A stretch of DNA of 10,737 nucleotides, taken from NCBI GenBank assembly GCA_017861095.1, contig JAGFXI010000039.1, positions 1 through 10,737 on the forward strand. Direction: 5' to 3'. The stretch is from Deltaproteobacteria bacterium. Its GTDB lineage: Bacteria; Desulfobacterota; Syntrophobacteria; BM002. Of the stretch, positions 6,259 to 10,737 are shown one piece after another. The translations under genes were made by a program, and so were the position numbers. Numbering within the stretch: position 1 is the first letter of the stretch; each line of letters begins with the position of its first letter. The notes beneath the pieces are model-generated. The model was not told where the DNA came from and made no database searches. It worked only from the letters and a program-made list of their open reading frames with translations.

Positions 6259-7839
6259 TCATAATTCCAGCCGCTGCACGAAGAGCACATTATCCAAAGC
6301 GAGTAATTCCTTTTGCACATGCGGCGGGACAGGAGTGTCAGTCCGAAGGAGGATGATATTCTGACCGGATTCGATGACCTGGCCGACATCCATGGTGGCG
6401 ATGTTGATCCGGTGCCGCCCAAGGCATGTGCCGATGGCACCAATGGTGCCGGGCTTGTCATAGTTATAAATGAGCAGAAGGTGACCTTCCAGAACGGATT
6501 CGAGACGGAAGTCGTTGATTCGGACGAGGCGCGCATCCCGTCTGCCGAAGATCGTCCCGGAGACCGTATTGTCAAGCTCCGTAGTCTTAAGCCGCACCGT
6601 GATCAGATTCGTGAAGTCTTCCGCCTCGATGCGCTTGGACTCCCTGACCCTGATATCTCGCTCTTTTGCCAGAATCGGCGCGTTGACGAAATTCACCTCG
6701 TCACCAAGGATGGGGGTGAGCACTCCCTTCAGGAGGGCGATTGTAAGCGGCGTCGTATCGTACTTTACCACGTCGCCGATGAAGTCAACGGCGATCTCCT
6801 GCAGTCCTCCCCGGGTGATTTGCGTCACCATGCTCCCGAGCTTCTCCGCCAGGGTCAGGTAGGGGCGAAGGGTGGCCATCGTCTCGCCGTCAACAGCGGG
6901 AAAATTCACCGCATTCCGGATGGTGCCGTTCCTCAGGAAATCCGCGATCTGATTGGCCACCGCCACCGCCACGTTCTCCTGGGCCTCGTCGGTTGCGGCC
7001 CCGAGGTGCGGGGTAGCAATGACATTCTCCAGGTCCAGGAGCGGGTTGGCCTCCGGAGGTTCCTTCTCGAACACGTCCAGGGCCGCCCCTGCCACAATCC
7101 CATCCTGGAGAGCCTGATAGAGGTCCCGCTCGTTCACGATCCCGCCCCTGGCGCAATTGACGATGAGCACACCTCGCTTCATCCGGGCAAAACATCCGGC
7201 GTTGATGAGATTTCTGGTCTCGGGCGTGATCGGGGTATGGACCGTGATACAGTCTGATCGGGCCAGAAGCTCGCCCAGGGTCACTGGCTCCGCCCCGAGC
7301 CGGCGGATGGCCTCGGCAGGGATGTGGGGATCGTAGGCGATGACGTTCAGTTTCAAGCCTCGCGCTCGCTCGGCCACTACGCGGCCGACCCGCCCGAACC
7401 CAATGACACCCAGGGTCTTGTCGAAGATCTCTTTTCCTCGGAACCGCTCCTTTTCCCAACGGTGAGCCCGCATGGAAGCCGCCGCCTGAGGTATGCTCCG
7501 GCTGAGGGCCATGAGCATGGCGATGGCGTGTTCGGCCGTGGCGATGACGTTGACCTCGGGGGTGTTCATGACCACGATGCCCCGCTTGCTGGCTGCGGGA
7601 ATATCCACGTTCTCCAGGTCGATCCCGGCCCTGCCGATCACCTTGAGCCGGTCGGCGGCCTCGATGACGTCGGCGCTCACGGTGGTCCCGCTCCGGATGA
7701 TCAGGGCCTCGTAGCTCTTGATCACACCCAGCAACTCGTCGTGGGTGAGATTGGTGTTCACATCAACCTCGAATCCCGGCGCCTCCTCCAGTACCTCAAT
7801 CCCCCTGTCGGAGAGGGGCTCGGTGACCAGGATCTTCAT
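6259..7839 (-). CDS. serA: D-3-phosphoglycerate dehydrogenase, long form with ACT domain
   Basis: A 526-residue enzyme catalysing the first step of serine biosynthesis, NAD-dependent oxidation of 3-phosphoglycerate. The split substrate-binding domain (about 1-98 and 285-315) flanks a Rossmann domain with GFGRVG (147-152) and acidic D170. Catalytic residues are R231 (CARGGIV), E260 (FEKEPP) and H278 (TPHLG). Residues about 325-445 are the intervening allosteric substrate-binding domain of long-form enzymes. A C-terminal ACT domain covers about 454-526 (from LLLIYNYDKPGTIGAIG), usually the site of serine feedback or effector binding. Length matches the long type found in Bacillus, Mycobacterium and deltaproteobacteria. 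ATG 7839 is chosen over 7857 because GAGGAGG lies just upstream and MKILVTEPLS is the usual beginning. It has a candidate promoter in the divergent gap and is followed within a few bases by repeat R2. Confidence 0.97.
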   Translation of the reverse strand: MKILVTEPLSDRGIEVLEEAPGFEVDVNTNLTHDELLGVIKSYEALIIRSGTTVSADVIEAADRLKVIGRAGIDLENVDIPAASKRGIVVMNTPEVNVIATAEHAIAMLMALSRSIPQAAASMRAHRWEKERFRGKEIFDKTLGVIGFGRVGRVVAERARGLKLNVIAYDPHIPAEAIRRLGAEPVTLGELLARSDCITVHTPITPETRNLINAGCFARMKRGVLIVNCARGGIVNERDLYQALQDGIVAGAALDVFEKEPPEANPLLDLENVIATPHLGAATDEAQENVAVAVANQIADFLRNGTIRNAVNFPAVDGETMATLRPYLTLAEKLGSMVTQITRGGLQEIAVDFIGDVVKYDTTPLTIALLKGVLTPILGDEVNFVNAPILAKERDIRVRESKRIEAEDFTNLITVRLKTTELDNTVSGTIFGRRDARLVRINDFRLESVLEGHLLLIYNYDKPGTIGAIGTCLGRHRINIATMDVGQVIESGQNIILLRTDTPVPPHVQKELLALDNVLFVQRLEL

Positions 7840-7896
7840 CCGCTCCTCCTCAAGCACGCCTCGCGTCGCCGCTGAACAAGGCGGTGACGCAGTCAG

Positions 7897-7925
7897 GAAG
7901 TACCATCATCCACCGGAGTTGTCAA
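7897..7925 (-). promoter_or_regulatory. Candidate serA promoter
   Basis: On the minus strand TTGACA (7925-7920) is a perfect -35 hexamer, followed after 17 nt by TACTTC (7902-7897), a poor -10 helped by TGG directly upstream (extended -10 pattern). The predicted start near 7890 gives a leader of about 50 nt before the serA ATG. The -35 is embedded in GTTGACAAC, a near-palindrome. Confidence 0.35.
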
Positions 7926-8180
7926 CGACGGGCGGATCGGATCGGGCTGTCGCCGGGTGGCCGTGAGTTGCGCCCTTCATGGTATTCAGAGGGGGCAGGT
8001 CGTGTGCCCACGAATGGAGGAGGGAGCAACACATCCCGTCGGCCATGACCTTCCCATATCCTGGCACCGTCCTTGCAGTATTCGAAGTCCCTACACGGTA
8101 GGATTCCGGGGCGGCAACCGGAGAACGTGCAGTCAACCATCGACAATGCCAGGGCGTGCCTGATGCGTGTGCTTTTTTTC
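7926..8180. other. Non-coding divergent gap between serA and the porin gene
   Basis: About 255 nt with no credible gene in any frame. Two small adjacent inverted repeats are visible: CCTAC/GTAGG around ACG (8090-8102), and TCCGG/CCGGA around an 8-nt loop (8105-8122). A run of seven T (8173-8179) follows a weak CAGG/CCTG repeat and directly precedes the porin -35 hexamer. I recognise no known RNA family or riboswitch here. Confidence 0.5.
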
Positions 8181-8209
8181 TTGACAGCCCTTGGATGTCA
8201 TAGTATTTT
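8181..8209 (+). promoter_or_regulatory. Predicted sigma70-type promoter of the porin-like gene
   Basis: TTGACA (8181-8186) is a perfect -35 hexamer, followed by a 17-nt spacer and TATTTT (8204-8209) as a 4/6 -10 match. A run of seven T lies just upstream of the -35. The predicted start near 8216 leaves a leader of about 130 nt, which contains the stem-loop listed next. A strong promoter fits an abundant outer-membrane protein. Confidence 0.65.
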
Positions 8210-8229
8210 CGGCCCAGTTCGTGTCCAGC

Positions 8230-8268
8230 CGCACGAAAAACCTTCCCTTGCGGAAAGGAGGTGGTGCG
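8230..8268 (+). promoter_or_regulatory. Leader stem-loop with an orphan Shine-Dalgarno
   Basis: In the porin leader, CGCAC (8230-8234) can pair with GTGCG (8264-8268), and inside it CCTTCCC with GGAAAGG around TTGC, with imperfections. The region contains AAAGGAGGTG (8254-8263), a near-complete anti-16S sequence, yet no start codon sits at a useful distance after it. The real porin ribosome-binding site is about 80 nt further on. It might be a standby site or mRNA-stabilising element; this is inference. Confidence 0.3.
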
Positions 8269-8345
8269 TCGGGTACCTTTCTTTGTTTGTCTTTGCGGGC
8301 CATTTCAGAAACTAAGGAGACTAGAGTTCAAGACAAGGAGGTTTT

Positions 8346-9890
8346 ATGAAACGATTTCTTTTCCTCTTGATCGGGGTTGCGGCAGTGGTCACGTTGTTGA
8401 CCGTGCCCGCCTCCGCCGCCGATTTCAAGTTCGGCGGCATGTTCTGGACCAAGTATTACAGCACAAGCAACACGACCGATGGCAGCGACGGCTCTATCGG
8501 CCCCCAAAAGACCAGCGGGGATGACAACCTGAACGCCTTCTACACCCGGATGCGTCTCTACTTCACCGCCACCGCGAGCGAGAACCTGCAGGCGGTCTTC
8601 AAGTATGAGCTCGACGACGTCTGGGGCAACGGCCGGCTCGGCACCACGAGCGCCGACGGCGGCTCCCTCGGCAGGAGCGACTCCTCTCAGCCCGGGGCGA
8701 ACACGGGCGGCGAAGTCAAGAACATGTACATCCAGTTCAACATGCCGAACACGCCGCTCACCTTCATGGTGGGCGTCCTCCCGGCCAAGCTGGGCACCGG
8801 CCTCGCCTTCAACGACGACACGAACGGCATCGTGGCCATCGCGAAGTTCGACATGTTTAAGCTGACCGGCGTCTACTCCCGCCTGCAGGACAACTCGAAT
8901 CCGAGCTTTGCGGCTGTCCCCACCGCTATTTCACCCACAAACACCGCCGTGAACGCCATCGCGACGACCGCCTTCCAGGCCCCGAACACCCCGGAGACGC
9001 CGTTCACCTCCAGCGACGACTGGGACCTCTGGGCCGCCTCGCTGCGTTTCAACCCCATGAAGGAGCTCTCCCTCGACCTTAGCGGGACCTGGATCAACAC
9101 GAGCCTCCAGGACACGAGCGGAACCTTTCCTGGCAAGAATGACATGAACCTCTACAACGTGGTCCTCGATGCCGATTACAAAGGCGACATCTTCGGCATC
9201 TACTTCACCGGCGGCAAGAACTTCGGCTCGTTGGAGACGGATGCCGGTGACCTCGACTTCACGGGATGGCAGCTCGAGGCGGGCGGCACGGTGACCATGG
9301 GCCCGGTCGTGATCGGAGTGGACGGCTACTACAGCTCGGAGATCAAGTATAATGAGGACGGCGACGAGTATACTGGCTACCTCACCCCGGGCGTTGACGG
9401 CCGGAACACCTACAACATGGACGAGATCGTGTTCCCCGGCTGGTTCGACGACTACTCGGCGACCATCACCGGCACCTTCACCGGTGCTGGCAACCAACAG
9501 GCTGCGACTAACTTTACCAACCTGACCGCAACCGGCATGACCCGGACCAACGCGGGCTACGTCCCGACCAACATCTGGGCCGTCGGCGCCCACGTGGACT
9601 TCAAGCCCTTCGAGAAGACCCTGCTCCAGGCGGGCGGTGCCTGGCTGCAGTTCGTCGAGGACGTTCCCTCGGAGACCACGACCGGCCTCTCGCCGACCAG
9701 CAAGGCCCAGGTGCGGGCGGAAGATAACGTGATCGGCACCTCGGTCTACCTCCGTCTGAGCCAGGGGATCGTGGACGGCCTCGAGCTCAAGGCCGCCTTC
9801 GGCTACCTGTTCGCGGACGATGCCTTCACCCCGAACAACAACGATGACGACGCCTACAAGTTCGCAACCGGTCTGTTCTGGAGCTGGTAG
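8346..9890 (+). CDS. Porin-like outer-membrane beta-barrel protein
   Basis: A 514-residue protein. A Sec signal peptide is clear: basic MKR, a hydrophobic core to about residue 20 and a PASA|ADF cleavage region near residues 24-25. The mature part has many alternating polar/hydrophobic strands ending in aromatic residues, separated by Gly/Asp/Asn/Thr-rich loops, and the chain ends FATGLFWSW with a terminal aromatic residue, as BAM-assembled barrels do. Features such as FYTRMRLYFTATASENLQAV, YELDDVWGN and VKNMYIQFNMPNTPLTFMVG recall deltaproteobacterial trimeric porins, but I cannot name the family securely. A role in diffusion of small solutes across the outer membrane is inferred. AAGGAGG precedes the ATG by about five bases; a TAG is followed at once by TAA. 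It has its own promoter and terminator and no operon partner. Acidic loops (NEDGDEYTG, NNNDDDAYK) could bind cations. Confidence 0.85.
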   Translation: MKRFLFLLIGVAAVVTLLTVPASAADFKFGGMFWTKYYSTSNTTDGSDGSIGPQKTSGDDNLNAFYTRMRLYFTATASENLQAVFKYELDDVWGNGRLGTTSADGGSLGRSDSSQPGANTGGEVKNMYIQFNMPNTPLTFMVGVLPAKLGTGLAFNDDTNGIVAIAKFDMFKLTGVYSRLQDNSNPSFAAVPTAISPTNTAVNAIATTAFQAPNTPETPFTSSDDWDLWAASLRFNPMKELSLDLSGTWINTSLQDTSGTFPGKNDMNLYNVVLDADYKGDIFGIYFTGGKNFGSLETDAGDLDFTGWQLEAGGTVTMGPVVIGVDGYYSSEIKYNEDGDEYTGYLTPGVDGRNTYNMDEIVFPGWFDDYSATITGTFTGAGNQQAATNFTNLTATGMTRTNAGYVPTNIWAVGAHVDFKPFEKTLLQAGGAWLQFVEDVPSETTTGLSPTSKAQVRAEDNVIGTSVYLRLSQGIVDGLELKAAFGYLFADDAFTPNNNDDDAYKFATGLFWSW

Positions 9891-9933
9891 TAATCGGCTG
9901 ACACGAGCCTGACCGAGAAAAAGCAGTGGAGAG

Positions 9934-9966
9934 CCCCCGGGGGTTAGCAGCCCCCGGGGGTTTTTT
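9934..9966 (+). terminator. Strong intrinsic terminator of the porin-like gene
   Basis: CCCCCGGGGG (9934-9943) pairs with CCCCCGGGGG (9951-9960) around a 7-nt loop TTAGCAG, followed at once by six T (9961-9966). It lies 43 nt after the stop codon. Each arm is itself a palindrome, so the 14-mer AGCCCCCGGGGGTT is both a direct and an inverted repeat. Confidence 0.93.
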
Positions 9967-10060
9967 GTGTGCTAGTGAGGAAAGGCGCGTTATTGGTCTG
10001 CGCGCTAGTCAGGCATTCCCGCCGCACGGTGAGGTTGCTGACGCGCCTACTTCTTGGGAA

Positions 10061-10095
10061 AAATCCCCCTCCTTTCCCCGTTTTCAAAGGGGGAA
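10061..10095 (+). repeat. Palindromic repeat copy R3
   Basis: AAATCCCCCTCCTTTCCCC followed by GTTTTCAAAGGGGGAA. It has the AAATCCCCC tail on the left and a degenerate hairpin in which CCCC...AAAGGGGG pairs only partly. It has the same orientation as R5 and is the outermost copy on the left of the DUF559 cassette. Confidence 0.8.
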
Positions 10096-10144
10096 GACCG
10101 TCGCAGGCCCCTTTCCCTGGCGCCAATTTAGCCTCTTGCCGTGT

Positions 10145-10180
10145 GCCCCCCTTTTAGCAAAGGGGCGTAAGGGGGGATTT
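10145..10180 (-). repeat. Palindromic repeat copy R4
   Basis: On the minus strand it reads AAATCCCCCCTTACGCCCC, then TTTGCTAAAAGGGGGGC. The hairpin CCCCTTT...AAAGGGG is intact and the tail faces the DUF559 gene, ending 28 nt from its stop codon. Its orientation is opposite to R5, on the other side of the gene. Confidence 0.85.
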
Positions 10181-10208
10181 GAATGAGGAGGTTCGAGGGA
10201 GGCTCTGA

Positions 10209-10556
10209 TCACACGAACTGCACGATTTTTTCAAGCACACCATCAATGTTGTTCAGTACCTCAGTATCAGTGAATCTCAAGACGGTCAGACCGAGACTCG
10301 CGAGATAGCCGTCCCGCACCGTGTCCTTCTTCACCTGCTCCGGGGAAAAGTGCTGCCCACCGTCGATCTCAATCACCAGCTTCACTGCCGGGCAGAAGAA
10401 GTCAACAATGTAGCTACCTAGGATCTTCTGGCGATAGAACTGATGGCCCTTGAGCTGCCTTCTTCTGAGATTCGACCAGGCCAGCCGTTCGGCGTCGGTC
10501 ATGTTCTTTCTGAGCTCTCTCGCGAAGGTCTTCAGCTCTTTGTTGTAAGGCAGCAT
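10209..10556 (-). CDS. DUF559 endonuclease-fold protein
   Basis: A 115-residue single-domain protein of the DUF559 family, related to very-short-patch-repair-type PD-(D/E)XK nucleases. Signature segments are FARELRKNMTDAERLAWSNL (11-30), FYRQKILGSYIVDFFCP (40-56), KLVIEIDGGQH (59-69), RDGYLASLGLTVLRF (81-95) and EVLNNIDGVLEKI (99-111). Candidate metal-binding residues are D52, E63 and D65, with H69 nearby; all family-typical positions look intact, so nuclease activity is plausible but untested for this group. The length is normal and the gene looks complete. No good Shine-Dalgarno precedes the ATG; the nearest G-rich stretch (AGAGGGGG) belongs to repeat R5 and is 12 or more nt away. The gene lies alone, with repeat copies on both sides, and no methylase or toxin partner is seen. 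Role unknown; it may be linked to spread or processing of the repeats. Confidence 0.88.
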   Translation of the reverse strand: MLPYNKELKTFARELRKNMTDAERLAWSNLRRRQLKGHQFYRQKILGSYIVDFFCPAVKLVIEIDGGQHFSPEQVKKDTVRDGYLASLGLTVLRFTDTEVLNNIDGVLEKIVQFV

Positions 10557-10564
10557 ATTCTCGA

Positions 10565-10600
10565 AAATCCCCCTCTATCCCCCTTTACAAAAGGGGGAGG
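10565..10600 (+). repeat. Palindromic repeat copy R5
   Basis: AAATCCCCCTCTATCCCCC followed by TTTACAAAAGGGGGAGG. The hairpin CCCCCTTT-ACA-AAAGGGGG is intact. It begins 8 nt upstream of the DUF559 start with its AAATCCCCC tail facing the gene, the mirror image of R4. It supplies the only purine-rich stretch upstream of that start codon. Confidence 0.88.
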
Positions 10601-10664
10601 AAAGCTGCTTGATGCGGGAGGAAAAGGCCTGCTGAATGTTCTTCTTTCCTACAGAGGACATCGC

Positions 10665-10704
10665 AAATCCCCCCCTTTGGCAAAAGGGGGGTGAGGGGGG
10701 ATTT
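10665..10704. repeat. Palindromic repeat copy R6
   Basis: AAATCCCCCCC-TTTGGCAAAAGGGGGG, then TGAGGGGGGATTT. Both outer tails (AAATCCCCC and GGGGGATTT) are present, so like R1 the element is nearly symmetrical. It is the outermost copy on the right of the DUF559 cassette, 64 nt from R5. The remaining 33 bases to the window end show nothing recognisable. Confidence 0.85.
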
Positions 10705-10737
10705 CGATTCGCTGAAGCTCGGGGAACGGCAGACTTT

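Larger units (their letters stand above)
9967..10208. other. Non-coding region between the terminator and the DUF559 gene, holding repeats
   Basis: No gene is supported here. The stretch contains repeats R3 and R4 (listed separately). AGGCGCGT (9983-9990) and ACGCGCCT (10041-10048) are inverted copies 50 nt apart, and GCTAGT occurs twice (9971 and 10004). These may be remnants of an older structure or chance. Confidence 0.5.

Noticed and set aside
6313..7257. Plus-strand open frame of 314 codons inside serA
   Set aside because: Antisense to a complete serA with intact catalytic motifs; its His/Arg/Asp-rich translation is typical of antisense reading of GC-rich genes.
8071..8092. TTCGAAGTCC resembling a tRNA T-arm
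   Set aside because: No matching T-stem, anticodon arm or acceptor stem can be drawn around it on either strand.
8261..8524. Possible leader peptide starting GTG just after AAAGGAGGTG in the porin leader
   Set aside because: The start would directly abut the Shine-Dalgarno with no spacer, and the frame overlaps the porin gene with unrelated residues.
8931..9593. Minus-strand open frame of 220 codons inside the porin-like gene
   Set aside because: Val/Gly/Arg-rich translation with no domain, opposite a gene with a signal peptide, ribosome-binding site, promoter and terminator.
9983..10048. AGGCGCGT/ACGCGCCT inverted repeat as a transposon end or att site
   Set aside because: Only 8 bp, no integrase or transposase nearby and no target duplication visible; could be chance.
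202..10704. The repeated C/G-run elements as a CRISPR array
   Set aside because: Copies are dispersed over 10 kb, irregularly spaced, in both orientations and variable in sequence, and no cas-like gene is present.

Overview
The window looks like a chromosomal housekeeping region of a moderately GC-rich, Gram-negative bacterium. It pairs an outer-membrane beta-barrel protein (signal peptide, C-terminal tryptophan) with a CarD-family RNA polymerase regulator, a YacL-type membrane PIN/TRAM protein, a two-domain L25/CTC ribosomal protein and a DUF1844 protein. That mix suggests a deep-branching lineage such as NC10/Methylomirabilota, Nitrospirota or a deltaproteobacterial relative. This placement is inference from gene content only.

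Layout. Positions 1-7839 are all minus strand. In transcription order they read serA, a DUF1844 protein, ispE, prs, rplY (L25/CTC), pth, carD, the PIN/TRAM protein, and the N-terminus of an RluA/RluD-type pseudouridine synthase that runs off the left edge. DUF1844, ispE and prs overlap (20-nt overlap, then an ATGA junction) and are probably translationally coupled. A perfect 13-bp hairpin lies between prs and rplY. A 406-nt gap separates pth from carD; it holds a good promoter whose -35 region is covered by an 18-bp palindrome, so carD and the PIN/TRAM gene probably form their own regulated unit. Divergent from serA, across a gap of about 500 nt, is a plus-strand monocistronic porin-like gene (8346-9890) with its own sigma70-type promoter and a strong intrinsic terminator.

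The right end (about 10060-10704) is different in character. A small DUF559 endonuclease-fold gene sits among four copies of a C/G-run palindromic repeat (core CCCCCTTT...AAAGGGGG with an AAATCCCCC tail). The two copies next to the gene are in mirror-image orientation, with their tails facing it. Two more copies lie just after the PIN/TRAM gene and just after serA, each with an ACAxGGA-type micro-repeat tail. The repeat family and the DUF559 cassette are the most interesting part of the window: they look like a small mobile or repeat-propagating unit, although mobility is not shown here.

Functionally the main block supplies isoprenoid precursors (IspE), PRPP (Prs), serine (SerA), translation and tRNA recycling (L25, Pth, RNA pseudouridylation) and transcription initiation control (CarD).
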